Source of the DNA: Lentihominibacter hominis
Lineage (GTDB): Bacteria; Bacillota; Clostridia; Peptostreptococcales; Anaerovoracaceae
Direction: 5' to 3'
NCBI RefSeq assembly: GCF_014385065.1
Contig: NZ_JACRTA010000001.1
Span: forward strand, 496,001-560,000
DNA length: 64,000 bases
Of the stretch, positions 54,636 to 64,000 are shown piece by piece. The notes below the pieces were generated by a model. The model searched no databases. It was not told the origin of the DNA and worked only from the letters and a program-made list of their open reading frames with translations. A program made the position numbers and the translations under genes. Numbering within the stretch: the first letter of the stretch is position 1; every line of letters starts with the position of its first letter.

Positions 54636-54757
54636 ACATATTTTTTTGCTTAATTTATGTGACTTCTTTTTATAATTTCCTAAAGTATTTGAAGTCTCCC
54701 TTTTAAAGTTTTAAAATAAAATTAAAGATATCATTGATTTATAAGGGAGATTCACAG

Positions 54758-54991
54758 ATGAAAGAAAAAAAAATGAAAAACTGGGTCATAGTAAGACCCA
54801 GAAAACCAAAAGAATGGATAATATTCATTCTCATGGTGGGAAGTATTCTTCTCACAATTTCACCTATCGTAAATGTATTTAACAAGCCTATTGTTTTCCT
54901 CGGACTTCCGCTGATGTTCTGGTTAGCTATAGGTGCTCTCATCATTGTCATAATAGTACTCAATATTGCATACAGATGGGGGGTTCATTAA
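54758..54991 (+). CDS. Small two-span membrane protein partnered with the symporter
   Basis: The 77-residue protein starts at ATG 54758 (GGGAG upstream) with a basic N-terminus then two hydrophobic spans (IIFILMVGSILLTI and LMFWLAIGALIIVIIVLN). Its stop directly precedes the symporter ATG. The arrangement recalls small subunits beside PanF-like sodium symporters (YhdT-like). It may stabilise the transporter. Confidence 0.75.
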   Translation: MKEKKMKNWVIVRPRKPKEWIIFILMVGSILLTISPIVNVFNKPIVFLGLPLMFWLAIGALIIVIIVLNIAYRWGVH

Positions 54992-56485
54992 ATGACATTC
55001 ATATCTGCATGGGGACCCTTTATCATCACCATTCTCTATACGATTACAGCCTGTATACTGGGTTATAGCGCCAAAGGAAAACTTGATATGGATAAAATGG
55101 AAAACTGGTCTTCATCAGGAAACACGATGGGGGTTATCGTCATGATTTTCCTTACAGGTGCAGGAAATGTCAGTTCCTATACTTTTCTCGGGGCTCCCGG
55201 CTGGGGATACAGCCGCGGAGTAGCATGTCTTTATGTAGTGGTCTATATGGCATTCATCGTATATGCTTGCTATCTTATGTCTCCCAGAGTTACACGTCTC
55301 GCACTCAAAAGCGGGTACAGAACTCAGGCTGAAGGTATCGGTGCCAGATTCGAATCGCCTTTTTTGCGAATTTTATGCGGCATAGTAGGCGCCTTCGCAG
55401 TTATCGGCAATTCTCTGGTTCAGGTAATAGGCTCCGGAAATATTCTCAACGTAATGAGCCATGGCGCTATACCATTATGGCTGGGAGAGTTGATAATCGT
55501 ATCAGCCATAGCTTTCTATGTTTATAAAAGCGGCCTCAGAGCCATCGGATGGACAAATGTGCTTCAAGGTGTAATGATGTTCTGTCTATCTATATTAGTG
55601 GGGCTTTTTGTCGTATATACAGCGATAGGAAATCTCAATATAGCTGAAGCATTCAAAACGCTGCAGGAGACTTCACCTCAGTATTTAACTTTGCCGGGTG
55701 CCATGAATAATTTTCCTCCCATATACTGGACTACATCAATACTTATAAGTGTCTTCTCCTTCTGGCCCCAATTCTGGGTATGGGCAGCCGGAGCAAAAGA
55801 TGAAGATACTGCCAGAAGACAATATCTATATGTACCTATATTTTATTTTGTTATGATACCTATGATGATCGTAGGTTTGGTATGTGTCTTCGCTTATACG
55901 GAATTCAGCGGTGATTCAACAGATCAAGTAGCCCTGCAATATTGCCTTGACAAGCTTCCCTGGTGGATGGCAGGACTGCTGGGTGCCGGAATACTGGCTG
56001 CATCTCAGTCATCAGCCGAACCACAATTTCATACGAGTACATTTACAATCACTCACGATGTCATAACACCTATTGCAAAACTTTCCCCTGAAAAGGAAGG
56101 ACGACTCCAAAGAAAACTTCTTCTTATAGTCATTTTTTTCATTGCCTTTCCTCTCTCAGTAACTAATCCGGGAGAGCTTGTAAACATACTTCTGGTTTGT
56201 TACGGCTTCATCGGGCAGCTTTTTCCGTGTATGTTAGGTGTACTATGCTGGCCGAGAGCCACAAAAACAGGGGCTATAGCCGGATTAGCGGCAGGCGTGT
56301 TGGTCGTGGCACTTTTTAACATAGTGTGGCCCAATCCACTTTATGTACACGCAGGTATATGGGGCCTCTTAGTAAATCTTCCGGTTTTCATTGTAGTAAG
56401 TTTATTTACAAAGCCTGCTTCAGAGGAGACATTACGTAAATTTTTCCCCGATTACATTATGGATCAGCTTTATGAGGAAGTTTAA
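54992..56485 (+). CDS. Sodium:solute symporter (SSS) family transporter
   Basis: The 497-residue protein has about thirteen hydrophobic spans, an early GYSAKGK segment, GAGNVSSYTFLGAPGWGYSRG near the first substrate helices and AAGAKDEDTARRQYLY. SSS proteins import metabolites such as pantothenate, proline, amino acids or nucleosides with Na+. It is directly behind a small membrane partner and ahead of an amidohydrolase, suggesting the hydrolase acts on the imported compound. Substrate unknown. Confidence 0.9.
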   Translation: MTFISAWGPFIITILYTITACILGYSAKGKLDMDKMENWSSSGNTMGVIVMIFLTGAGNVSSYTFLGAPGWGYSRGVACLYVVVYMAFIVYACYLMSPRVTRLALKSGYRTQAEGIGARFESPFLRILCGIVGAFAVIGNSLVQVIGSGNILNVMSHGAIPLWLGELIIVSAIAFYVYKSGLRAIGWTNVLQGVMMFCLSILVGLFVVYTAIGNLNIAEAFKTLQETSPQYLTLPGAMNNFPPIYWTTSILISVFSFWPQFWVWAAGAKDEDTARRQYLYVPIFYFVMIPMMIVGLVCVFAYTEFSGDSTDQVALQYCLDKLPWWMAGLLGAGILAASQSSAEPQFHTSTFTITHDVITPIAKLSPEKEGRLQRKLLLIVIFFIAFPLSVTNPGELVNILLVCYGFIGQLFPCMLGVLCWPRATKTGAIAGLAAGVLVVALFNIVWPNPLYVHAGIWGLLVNLPVFIVVSLFTKPASEETLRKFFPDYIMDQLYEEV

Positions 56486-56496
56486 GGAGGGATTCA

Positions 56497-58125
56497 ATGA
56501 ACAGATCGCTTTCAATGTATGCAGATATAATACTAAAGAATGGTATTGTGATAACTGTTGATAAACATAATTCGATATGCGAAGCAATAGCTATAAAAAA
56601 TAACAAGATAGTATATATAGGAGATAACTACGAAGTAGAGAAGTGGCATGACAATAATACAAAAGTCATAGATCTTAACGGCCGAGCTCTTCTGCCGGGT
56701 TTTATAGATTCTCATATGCATCTTGGAATGACAGGGCAAAATGCTGCTGTAATCATAGACTGCAACAGTAATAACGTATCCACTATAAAAGGTATACAGG
56801 AAAAAATACATCAAGCTGCCTTAAAAACCCCTAAGGGAAGTTGGATCAAAGCAACTGGATATGAACAAAGTAAACTTGCAGAAGGCAGACATCCTACGAG
56901 AGATGATCTTGATGAAGCTGCCCCTGACCATCCTGTACAACTGACAAGGTGCTGCCTTCATATGGGCGTCTATAACACGCTTGCTCTCAAAGCCGGAGGA
57001 ATAACCGGTCCCGAAATGTTTTCCCCCGGAGAAGTAGTCATAGACGAAAACGGACGAATGACAGGACTTCTTAAAGAAACTGCCTGTACTTATATGTGGG
57101 ATAAGGTAATATATACAAAAGAAGAATACATGAGGTCTTTCAAAGCCGCTAATGATATTCTCTTGAGCTACGGAATTACAAGCATGCACGATGGCAGTTT
57201 CTACGGTGAAGAAACTATCGGACTTTATCAGGAAGCGTGCGAAAAAGGTCTGATAAAAGTGCGTATGTACAATCTGCTCTATCATGCCTACGGCAAAACA
57301 AAAACTATAGAATGGATAAATAAATTCATAGCTACAGGTATCAAAGGCGGTCTTGGCAATGAAGCTTTCAGACTGGGTCACGTTAAAATACTGATAGACG
57401 GAAGTACCAGTGGACCTTCTTGTGCTACTACAAAGCCATACAGTCATAATCCCCATTTAAAGGGAATTCAATTATATACGCAGGAAGAATCAGACGACAT
57501 TATCATCAAAGCGCATAATGCCGGATTCAATGTATCAGCCCATGCAGTAGGAGATGCAGCAGTGAATGTCATACTTACTTCTATAGAGCGGGCAATGGAT
57601 CAAAATCCCCGACCTTGCAGACATAGAATAGAACACTGCGGAATCATCGATGAAAATCTGCTGAAAAGAATAAAAAAAGCCGGCATAGTACCTGTGCCGA
57701 ATCCGGGATTTTTCAACGAAAATGCTGAAATATACATCAAATATTACGGTGATCGTGTAAACTATATGTTTCCGTTAAAATCATATATTGATAACGATAT
57801 CATCGCTGCGCTCGGATCAGATTCTCCCGTAATCAATGCTAACCCTATGATAGGAATATACGGCGCCATGACAAGAGCTGATAAATGCAGCGGTATGATA
57901 GCCGGCGCCGGACAATGCATAGGTATAATGGATGCCATAAGAATGTATACTTATAACGGTGCCTATGCTTCTCTTGAAGAAAACATCAAAGGAAGCCTTG
58001 AACCCGGCAAACTTGCCGATATGGTAGTTTTATCCGAAAATATATTGGAAACCTCTACAGAAAACATCAAATCAATTAAAACAGATATGACCATACTGGA
58101 TGGAAAAATAGTATACGAAAGATAA
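56497..58125 (+). CDS. Amidohydrolase of the YtcJ/AepA type
   Basis: The 542-residue protein is a metal-dependent amidohydrolase: HMH of GFIDSHMHLG, the His pair in SAHAVGDAAVN and HRIEHCGI and the Asp in LGSDSPV are the expected ligands. The early ADIILKNGIVITVDKHNSICEAIAI is typical of YtcJ-like enzymes, which include N-substituted formamide deformylase. It follows the symporter by 11 bp with GGAGG before ATG 56497. Probably hydrolyses an imported amide or related compound. Confidence 0.9.
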   Translation: MNRSLSMYADIILKNGIVITVDKHNSICEAIAIKNNKIVYIGDNYEVEKWHDNNTKVIDLNGRALLPGFIDSHMHLGMTGQNAAVIIDCNSNNVSTIKGIQEKIHQAALKTPKGSWIKATGYEQSKLAEGRHPTRDDLDEAAPDHPVQLTRCCLHMGVYNTLALKAGGITGPEMFSPGEVVIDENGRMTGLLKETACTYMWDKVIYTKEEYMRSFKAANDILLSYGITSMHDGSFYGEETIGLYQEACEKGLIKVRMYNLLYHAYGKTKTIEWINKFIATGIKGGLGNEAFRLGHVKILIDGSTSGPSCATTKPYSHNPHLKGIQLYTQEESDDIIIKAHNAGFNVSAHAVGDAAVNVILTSIERAMDQNPRPCRHRIEHCGIIDENLLKRIKKAGIVPVPNPGFFNENAEIYIKYYGDRVNYMFPLKSYIDNDIIAALGSDSPVINANPMIGIYGAMTRADKCSGMIAGAGQCIGIMDAIRMYTYNGAYASLEENIKGSLEPGKLADMVVLSENILETSTENIKSIKTDMTILDGKIVYER

Positions 58126-58130
58126 ACCAG

Positions 58131-58177
58131 AAAAAAACTGATCTTTCGGAACATTACCGAAAAAGATCAGTTTTTTA
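58131..58177. terminator. Bidirectional terminator between amidohydrolase and transporter genes
   Basis: AAAACTGATCTTTCGG paired with CCGAAAAAGATCAGTTTT (small bulge) with T-runs on both strands. Confidence 0.85.
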
Positions 58178-58222
58178 TTATGCAAAATTATCTATCGTTA
58201 CTTTTCTGATTTTCTTAAGGCT

Positions 58223-59842
58223 TTATGCCTGAATGCTTTCTGTCTTAAGAGGTTTCTGCGTCTTCTTAATAACGACAAGCACGACAACGAGAATCAGAAG
58301 TCCCGCAGGAAGTGATATCCAAGCGCTTCTGGTAAATCCTGCTATTATATATGTAACAAATGAAATAGCTGCTACTGTCATAGCATACGGAAGCTGCGTA
58401 GTAACATGTGCTACATGATTGCATCTGGCTCCGGCACTTGACATGATGGTAGTATCCGAAATAGGCGAACAGTGATCTCCGCATACTGCTCCCGCCATGC
58501 AGGCTGAAATCGAAATAATCATGAGTTGCGGATCATTGCCTTGGAAGACTTCTACAACAATAGGAATAAGTATTCCAAACGTCCCCCATGATGTTCCCGA
58601 TGCAAAGGCAAGAAAACATCCTATGGCGAATATTATAGCCGGCAGTAAATTCATAAATGATCCGGCAGCAGATTCTGTAGCCACTGATACAAACTCGGCA
58701 AGGCCTAAACTGTCTGTCATGGATTTAAGCGTCCATGCCAGCGTAAGTATCAATATAGGCGCTACCATGGCCTTAAATCCTTCAGGAATACAATCCATGC
58801 TCTCTTTGAATCCAAGAACTCCCCTTGCCATATAAACTATAACTATGATTATAAGAGCAAATATACTTCCAAGCGACAATCCTACAGATGCATCACATCC
58901 AGAGAAAGCCTCCACAAAGCCCGTACCGCTGAAAAATCCACCAGTATAAATCATACCCACAACGCATGATATGATCAAAATGATAATAGGAAGAACCAGA
59001 TCTATAACTTTTCCGTCTTTCCTGTGAGACGCTTTATCGGTTGTAAGTGCTTCTGTATCATCAGCTTTCTGTTCCTGTATTTTATCAGCGTACTCTCTCA
59101 TTTTTGCATAGTCAAACTTCATCCCAACAATCAGGAACATCATTGCTATCGTCAAAAGCGCATAAAAATTAAACGGAATTGCCTGAATGAACAGAGTAAA
59201 ACCATTCTCTCCCTCAACAAAGCCTGTCACTGCGGCCGCCCATGATGATATCGGAGCTATGATACACACAGGTGCAGCTGTAGCATCTATAAGATATGCA
59301 AGCTTTGTACGATTTACTCCGTTGGCTTCTGCCAAAGGAGACATTACGCTTCCTACTGTAAGACAGTTAAAATAGTCGTCTACAAATATAAGAATTCCTA
59401 ATACTATAGTAGCAAGCTGAGCTCCTGTTTTCGTTTTTATCCTCTTGCTGGCCCATACGCCAAAAGCTTTCGATCCTCCTGATTTATTGAGGAGAGCGAC
59501 TATAACTCCCAGGATAACAAGGAATACTAATATCCCCACATTATATGCATCTGACAGAGAACCTACTATACCGTCACTGATAACATGTGTCAGCGTTCCC
59601 TCAAAACTTCCGGCATAAAGAACTCCTCCTATAACTACTCCTATAAACAATGAACTGTATACTTCTTTGGTGATAAGTGCAAGCAGTATAGCTGCCACCG
59701 GCGGAACTATCGCCCACGCAGTAGCATACAAAGCAGGTTCCTCTGCCCCTGCCTCTTCTGCAAAAGCAAACATCGGACATATCATTATAAGTGATGTGAC
59801 AAGCATCACTATCCGAGCCGCTCTGTTTCTAAAACTCTCCAT
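58223..59842 (-). CDS. NhaC-superfamily transporter under lysine riboswitch control, probable lysine transporter (LysW-like)
   Basis: The 539-residue protein has an N-terminal hydrophobic signal-like region then about eleven spans, with the NhaC/ArcD-superfamily blocks FVDDYFNCLTVGSVMSPL and ASGTSWGTFGILIPI. Most annotation would call it a Na+/H+ antiporter. A lysine riboswitch and its terminator sit immediately upstream (start codon 59842 follows GGAGG). Members of this superfamily under L-box control were named LysW in comparative genomics work, so lysine uptake is the better inference. Flux direction and cation coupling are untested. Confidence 0.85.
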   Translation of the reverse strand: MESFRNRAARIVMLVTSLIMICPMFAFAEEAGAEEPALYATAWAIVPPVAAILLALITKEVYSSLFIGVVIGGVLYAGSFEGTLTHVISDGIVGSLSDAYNVGILVFLVILGVIVALLNKSGGSKAFGVWASKRIKTKTGAQLATIVLGILIFVDDYFNCLTVGSVMSPLAEANGVNRTKLAYLIDATAAPVCIIAPISSWAAAVTGFVEGENGFTLFIQAIPFNFYALLTIAMMFLIVGMKFDYAKMREYADKIQEQKADDTEALTTDKASHRKDGKVIDLVLPIIILIISCVVGMIYTGGFFSGTGFVEAFSGCDASVGLSLGSIFALIIIVIVYMARGVLGFKESMDCIPEGFKAMVAPILILTLAWTLKSMTDSLGLAEFVSVATESAAGSFMNLLPAIIFAIGCFLAFASGTSWGTFGILIPIVVEVFQGNDPQLMIISISACMAGAVCGDHCSPISDTTIMSSAGARCNHVAHVTTQLPYAMTVAAISFVTYIIAGFTRSAWISLPAGLLILVVVLVVIKKTQKPLKTESIQA

Positions 59843-59884
59843 TTTTTCCTCCAGATATTAGTGCGTTTAATATTATTATTTTAT

Positions 59885-59925
59885 AAAAAATACCATGAAC
59901 ATTGTATTAATCAATATCCATGGTA
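59885..59925 (-). terminator. Lysine-riboswitch expression-platform terminator
   Basis: TACCATG and CATGGTA outer arms with ATTG/CAAT inner pairs and TTTTTT after, on the minus strand, 43 bp upstream of the transporter start codon. Its first arm, CCATGGATA, is exactly complementary to TATCCATGG at the 3' edge of the aptamer, a 9-bp antiterminator. Confidence 0.92.
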
Positions 59926-59951
59926 AAGAAAATCCATTATGGGATCTCCAT

Positions 59952-60116
59952 GGATAGCTCTCCACTTATGTGACAGTCCGCCGCATATTCTGCGGCGGCC
60001 CAGAAGCCAAGGCCGGGGACCAAAACTCCTTCGGCGAAGTTTCCTTTCATTTATCCAATATACCAACTCCCTATGTCAGATCGAAAAAATTACTGATAAA
60101 CTCCGCGCCTCTATCC
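59952..60116 (-). ncRNA. Lysine riboswitch (L-box)
   Basis: On the minus strand the L-box elements appear in order: GGATAG P1 strand, AGAGGCGCGGAG, AGTA, GAAAGGAAACTTCGCCGAAG, CTGGGCCGCC with a matching GCGGCGGACTGTCAC, then GTGGAGAGCTATCC. GGATAG and CTATCC close P1. With lysine bound, P1 stabilises and the following terminator forms, switching off the transporter gene. It starts only 34 bp after rplQ. Confidence 0.95.
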
Positions 60117-60149
60117 TGTTATTTTAAAATTTTATTCTGTCATATATGA

Positions 60150-60491
60150 CTAAACTAATTCCAAGAATGCCATTTCAGCATTGTCTCCCTGTCTGGGTCC
60201 AAGCTTGAGGATTCTTGTGTATCCACCCTGTCTGTCTTCGTACTTCGGTGCGATTTCATCAAACAGTTTAGCTACTACAGTTTCGTCGTATACATATGCC
60301 AACACCTGTCTTCTGGCGTGGAGATCTCCACGCTTAGCAAGTGTTATCATTTTTTCTGCCTGTCTTCTGGCTTCTTTAGCTCTGGTATCGGTAGTTGTTA
60401 TTCTGCCTTCTCTAAAAAGATCAGTTACCAGATTTCTCAACATCGCTTTTCTGTGAGCTGAAGATCTGCCTAATTTTCTATATCCTGGCAT
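60150..60491 (-). CDS. rplQ: Ribosomal protein bL17
   Basis: A 113-residue bL17 with the diagnostic [21 protein letters not shown] at the N-terminus and GGYTRI near the end. Last gene of the map-infA-rpmJ-rpsM-rpsK-rpsD-rpoA-rplQ run. The lysine riboswitch begins shortly downstream, with no convincing terminator between. Confidence 0.98.
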   Translation of the reverse strand: MPGYRKLGRSSAHRKAMLRNLVTDLFREGRITTTDTRAKEARRQAEKMITLAKRGDLHARRQVLAYVYDETVVAKLFDEIAPKYEDRQGGYTRILKLGPRQGDNAEMAFLELV

Positions 60492-60518
60492 CGCTGTATC
60501 CTCCTATATTATTTTATC

Positions 60519-61466
60519 TTATTCGTCACTCTGTCTGAGGCTTAGATCTAATTCTTCAAGTTTATGTTTAACCTCATCCAATGACTTTTTACCCAAGTTT
60601 CTAACCTTCATCATGTCTTCTTCGCTTCTGTGAGTAAGTTCCTCTACAGTATTGATTGCCGCTCTCTTGAGGCAGTTGAAAGAACGAACTGAAAGTTCCA
60701 GCTCCTCGATAGTCATTTCAAGTGCCTTTTCTTTCTGATTTTCTTCCTTTTCAACCATGATTTCCATGCTTTCGGTAGAATCGGTAAGTTCCACAAACAG
60801 ACTTAAATGCTCCTGCATAATCTTTGCGCCTATCGACACTCCTTCACTTGGGGTTATAGAACCATCTGTCCAGATTTCAAGGATCAACTTATCATAGTCG
60901 GTCACCTGTCCCACTCTCGTATTCTCCACCGTGAAGTTTACCTTCTTTACAGGTGTGTAAATCGAGTCTGTAGGTATTACTGATATAGGTGTATTCTCAT
61001 CCTTATTCATATCAGCGGGAACATATCCTCTTCCCCTTGCCAGATTAATCTCCATTATGAGCGTTGCATTCTCTTCAAGCGTAGCGATATGAAGATCCTG
61101 ATTAAAGATTTCCACATCTGAATCCCCCAGAATATCCGCAGCGGTCACTTCTTTAGGTCCTATAGCATTGATGAGAACTCTCTTTGTATTTTCACCGCTA
61201 AGCTTTATTGCAAGCTTTTTGAGATTGAGAATAATTTCAGTAACATCCTCTTTTACTCCCGGAATGGTAGAAAACTCATGAAGAATACCATCGATCTTGA
61301 CCGAAGTAACGGCAACGCCCGGAAGTGAACTCAAAAGAATTCTTCTCAGGCTGTTTCCAAGGGTAGTGCCATAGCCTCTCTCAAGAGGCTCTACTACGAA
61401 TTTTCCATAATTGGAATCTTCGTCTGAAAATATACATTCGATTGTTGGTTTTTCGATTTCTATCAC
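60519..61466 (-). CDS. rpoA: RNA polymerase alpha subunit
   Basis: The 315-residue protein has the N-terminal assembly domain ([23 protein letters not shown]) and the C-terminal DNA-binding domain from about 240 ([28 protein letters not shown]). Between rpsD and rplQ as in other Firmicutes. Confidence 0.98.
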   Translation of the reverse strand: MIEIEKPTIECIFSDEDSNYGKFVVEPLERGYGTTLGNSLRRILLSSLPGVAVTSVKIDGILHEFSTIPGVKEDVTEIILNLKKLAIKLSGENTKRVLINAIGPKEVTAADILGDSDVEIFNQDLHIATLEENATLIMEINLARGRGYVPADMNKDENTPISVIPTDSIYTPVKKVNFTVENTRVGQVTDYDKLILEIWTDGSITPSEGVSIGAKIMQEHLSLFVELTDSTESMEIMVEKEENQKEKALEMTIEELELSVRSFNCLKRAAINTVEELTHRSEEDMMKVRNLGKKSLDEVKHKLEELDLSLRQSDE

Positions 61467-61513
61467 TCAAAACCCTCCTTTTCATTCCAAAACTGTAACG
61501 GTCAGTCAATGGA

Positions 61514-62101
61514 TTACTTGGAATACAATTCGACGATTAAGTGTTCTTCTATTGGCGTGTCTATCTGTTCTCTTGTAGGATCAGCGAGAACTGTTCCCTG
61601 CAGCTTTTCTCTGTCAACAGTGAGCCACTGAGGAATCCCTACAGTCATATCCTTGATCTCCTGGAACTTAGGTGAGCTTACGCTCTTTTCCTTAACCTTG
61701 ATCACATCTCCCGCCTTTACCTGATAGGAAGGAATGTTCACTTTTTTACCATTTACCGTGAAGTGACCGTGAACAACCAGCTGTCTTGCTTCTCTTCTGG
61801 TCAATGAAAGTCCCATTCTGTAAACTACATTGTCCAGTCTCTTCTCCAGCATAATCAAAAGGTTTTCACCTGTGATACCCTTTTTCTTTGATGCTTTTTC
61901 AAATGTATTTCTGAACTGTTTTTCCTGAACTCCGTAAACGAATTTTGCTCTCTGCTTCTCGCGAAGCTGAAGGCCGTATTCGCTCATTTTTTTCATGCTT
62001 TTCTGAGGAGCTCTCTTTGACTCCTTAAAAATACCCAAGTGACTTGGATCGATCTGAAGGGATCTGCATCTCTTCAAAATAGGATCTCTGTTTACTGCCA
62101 T
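61514..62101 (-). CDS. rpsD: Ribosomal protein uS4
   Basis: A 195-residue S4 with an S4 RNA-binding domain ([26 protein letters not shown]) near 90-130 and a C-terminal VELYSK. The N-terminus lacks the zinc cysteines typical of some S4 proteins, consistent with the shorter, zinc-free variant found in some Clostridia. rpsD lies inside the operon here. Confidence 0.97.
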   Translation of the reverse strand: MAVNRDPILKRCRSLQIDPSHLGIFKESKRAPQKSMKKMSEYGLQLREKQRAKFVYGVQEKQFRNTFEKASKKKGITGENLLIMLEKRLDNVVYRMGLSLTRREARQLVVHGHFTVNGKKVNIPSYQVKAGDVIKVKEKSVSSPKFQEIKDMTVGIPQWLTVDREKLQGTVLADPTREQIDTPIEEHLIVELYSK

Positions 62102-62121
62102 AATCGTTTTCCTCCCCTCTA

Positions 62122-62520
62122 TTAGACTCTTCTGCGCTTAGGCGGTCTGCATCCATTGTGCGGTATCGGCGTGATATCTTTAATCATCGTGATTTCAAGA
62201 CCTGCAGTCTGAAGAGCTCTAATAGCTGCTTCTCTGCCGGATCCAGGGCCTTTTACATAAACTTCTACTGTCTTTAACCCGTGCTCCATAGCTCCCTTTG
62301 CAGCTTCTTCAGCAGCTGATTGCGCAGCAAACGGAGTTGACTTTCTTGAACCCTTGAAGCCCAGCGAACCTGCGCTCGACCATGAGAGGGCATTTCCTGC
62401 CATATCAGTCAGGGTCACCAATGTATTGTTAAAGGTAGCCTGAATATGAGCCTGGCCTTTTTCAACATTTTTACGTTCTTTTCTTTTCTTTCTAACAGCC
62501 TTTTTTACAGCTTTAGCCAT
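62122..62520 (-). CDS. rpsK: Ribosomal protein uS11
   Basis: The 132-residue S11 has [20 protein letters not shown] and ends with THIP-like region [15 protein letters not shown]. Conserved position between rpsM and rpsD. Confidence 0.98.
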   Translation of the reverse strand: MAKAVKKAVRKKRKERKNVEKGQAHIQATFNNTLVTLTDMAGNALSWSSAGSLGFKGSRKSTPFAAQSAAEEAAKGAMEHGLKTVEVYVKGPGSGREAAIRALQTAGLEITMIKDITPIPHNGCRPPKRRRV

Positions 62521-62535
62521 ATCAATCTACCTCCT

Positions 62536-62904
62536 TTACTTCTTCTTTCTTCCTACAGTCTTTTTAGGACCTTTTCTTGTTCTGGCGTTTGTCTTGGTCT
62601 TCTGACCCCTTACAGGGAGACCTCTTCTGTGTCTGATCCCTCTGTAACATCCGATCTCCATGAGTCTCTTGATGTTCATATTGACATCTCTTCTGAGATC
62701 ACCTTCCACCATGTAATCGGATTCAATAACTTTTCTGATCTTACCGGCCTCATCTTCTGTGAGATCTTTTACCCTTGTGTCAGGGTTTATTCCGGTCTTT
62801 TCTAAGATTGTTCTTGAAGTCGCCCAGCCTATACCGTAGATATAGGTGAGACCTGCTTCGATTCTTTTTTCGTTTGGTAAGTCTACACCGGCTATACGAG
62901 CCAT
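62536..62904 (-). CDS. rpsM: Ribosomal protein uS13
   Basis: The 122-residue S13 starts [14 protein letters not shown] and has [20 protein letters not shown]. It begins at 62904, after an unusual 231-bp spacer following rpmJ. Possible point of S4 autoregulation. Confidence 0.98.
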   Translation of the reverse strand: MARIAGVDLPNEKRIEAGLTYIYGIGWATSRTILEKTGINPDTRVKDLTEDEAGKIRKVIESDYMVEGDLRRDVNMNIKRLMEIGCYRGIRHRRGLPVRGQKTKTNARTRKGPKKTVGRKKK

Positions 62905-63135
62905 ATTTTCCTCCTATTCCCATCTTCCGTCACGTATCCACACCGAAGACTTATGTCGGCGGTCGTAATATAAACGGGATGTTCTTTTATGTTACACATA
63001 TATTTATATGGAAAAAATATCTATGCTTATACATAAAATGTATACACAAACTATTTTTTCTATAAACCTTGTTTAGTTAAAAGCCACTGCCTTACAATCA
63101 GGCATTCTTTTAACCCGATAGAAATTCTTTTTCTT
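62905..63135 (-). promoter_or_regulatory. Long leader between rpmJ and rpsM with possible RNA structure
   Basis: This spacer is longer than other gaps of the ribosomal run. On the minus strand a GTTAAAAG/CTTTTAAC stem encloses a GCC/GGC hairpin just after rpmJ, and near rpsM a CCGAC..GTCTTCGG hairpin (about 62940-62965). The intervening DNA is AT-rich and could hold a promoter. A role as S4-binding leader, analogous to the alpha operon of E. coli, is inference. Confidence 0.45.
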
Positions 63136-63484
<349 letters not shown>

Positions 63485-63500
63485 TTTTAACACCTCGCTT

Positions 63501-64000
63501 TTAGTCAGCCAAAGTGAGCAATTCAGGCTCACCATCGGTTATAACCACAGTATTCTCATAATGGGCTGACAGCTTACCGTCCAAAGTAACTACAGTCCAG
63601 TCATTAGAAAGAGTCCTGACATCATATCCGCCTTCGCATATCATAGGCTCGATAGCAAAGACCATACCTTTTGCAAGTCTCGGACCTCTCCCTGCTTTGC
63701 CGTAATTAGGAATCTGCGGTTCTTCATGCATATTCTGTCCCACGCCGTGTCCTACGAAATCCCGTATCACAGAAAATCCTTCGCTTTCTGCTTTAGTCTG
63801 GATTGCATGAGAAATATCTGACAGCCTGCAACCAACCTTGCAAAACTCAAGACCGGAAAAAAAACTGTCTCTCGTTGCATCTATGAGCTTCTGCGCGATA
63901 TCACTTATCTGGCCTACACCATACGTTCTCGCAGCATCGCTGACATATCCTTTATAAGTAGATCCTACATCTACGCTGACGATGTCGCCTTCTTTAATGA
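63501..64000 (-). CDS. map: Methionine aminopeptidase type I, 5' end cut off by window edge
   Basis: The open frame reaches the right edge and reads inwards from about [12 protein letters not shown], giving about 166 C-terminal residues. Metal ligands visible are DVGS and [21 protein letters not shown] and ENTVVITDG. Type I length fits. It removes initiator methionine and is the first gene seen of the infA-rplQ run. The N-terminus lies outside the window. Confidence 0.96.
   Translation of the reverse strand, partial: IKEGDIVSVDVGSTYKGYVSDAARTYGVGQISDIAQKLIDATRDSFFSGLEFCKVGCRLSDISHAIQTKAESEGFSVIRDFVGHGVGQNMHEEPQIPNYGKAGRGPRLAKGMVFAIEPMICEGGYDVRTLSNDWTVVTLDGKLSAHYENTVVITDGEPELLTLAD

Noticed and set aside
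58223..59842. Naming the NhaC-family gene as a Na+/H+ antiporter.
   Set aside because: The upstream lysine riboswitch makes lysine transport the better inference.
59937..60050. A 37-codon open frame starting MKGNFAEGVL on the minus strand.
   Set aside because: It lies entirely inside the lysine riboswitch and its flank; conserved L-box elements explain the sequence.

Overview
The window looks like chromosome from a low-GC, Gram-positive anaerobe of the class Clostridia. Supporting signs are AT-rich spacers, strong GGAGG ribosome binding sites, S-box and L-box riboswitches, many U-tailed hairpin terminators, a rubrerythrin with an N-terminal rubredoxin, an aldo/keto reductase with a ferredoxin tail, a CwlD amidase and a YabE-like G5/3D protein. 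The genus cannot be named from the sequence; a peptide- or amino-acid-fermenting lineage is an impression from the many peptidases and amino acid genes. No tRNA, rRNA, CRISPR array, insertion sequence or prophage was recognised. Layout: 1-5.6 kb is sulfur chemistry: a MalY/PatB C-S lyase and a cysteine synthase on the minus strand, divergent from a cysteine desulfurase / E1-like ThiF / ThiS-like carrier operon and a tocopherol-cyclase-like protein. 5.7-13.1 kb holds a FIST protein, an aldehyde dehydrogenase, an IclR regulator, an SDR, a long M24 peptidase and an iron-dependent alcohol dehydrogenase. 13.2-18.7 kb is a tight minus-strand run: NYN/OST-HTH protein, PLD-helicase-DUF3427 protein, M18 peptidase, GNAT. 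19.4-21.1 kb is a cell-wall surface protein with a nine-G tract in its signal peptide that puts it out of frame, a probable phase-variation switch. 21.3-26.6 kb holds acetyltransferases, a complete response regulator / ABC transporter / histidine kinase module and a SRPBCC protein. 26.8-33 kb is core metabolism: guaB, guaA, and metK with an aspartokinase behind a SAM-I riboswitch. 33-41.7 kb holds an unknown conserved-looking protein, two tandem serine hydrolases, redox enzymes, a saccharopine-dehydrogenase-family enzyme and an AraC regulator. An AT-rich spacer at 41.7-42.0 kb carries three perfect DnaA boxes and one near-match. 42-53.3 kb holds CwlD, an AlaX-type editing protein with a MATE exporter, a YabE-like protein, a PepV-like dipeptidase, an NFU scaffold, a LivJ-like lipoprotein, a reverse rubrerythrin and a GlnQ-type amino acid ABC transporter. 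53.4-58.1 kb has an unknown protein, two tandem small XRE-like regulators with matching promoters, and a symporter/amidohydrolase operon. 58.2-60.1 kb is an NhaC-superfamily transporter behind a clear lysine riboswitch. 60.1-64 kb is the end of the ribosomal protein cluster (map, infA, rpmJ, rpsM, rpsK, rpsD, rpoA, rplQ). Best leads: (1) the poly-G surface-protein switch; (2) the lysine riboswitch, which reassigns an apparent Na+/H+ antiporter as a likely lysine transporter; (3) the DnaA-box cluster; (4) the NYN/OST-HTH plus PLD-helicase pair as a candidate nucleic-acid-processing or defence module; (5) the desulfurase/E1/sulfur-carrier operon opposite cysteine synthase, with an atypical E1 nucleotide loop; (6) the paralogous XRE microregulators with shared operators.
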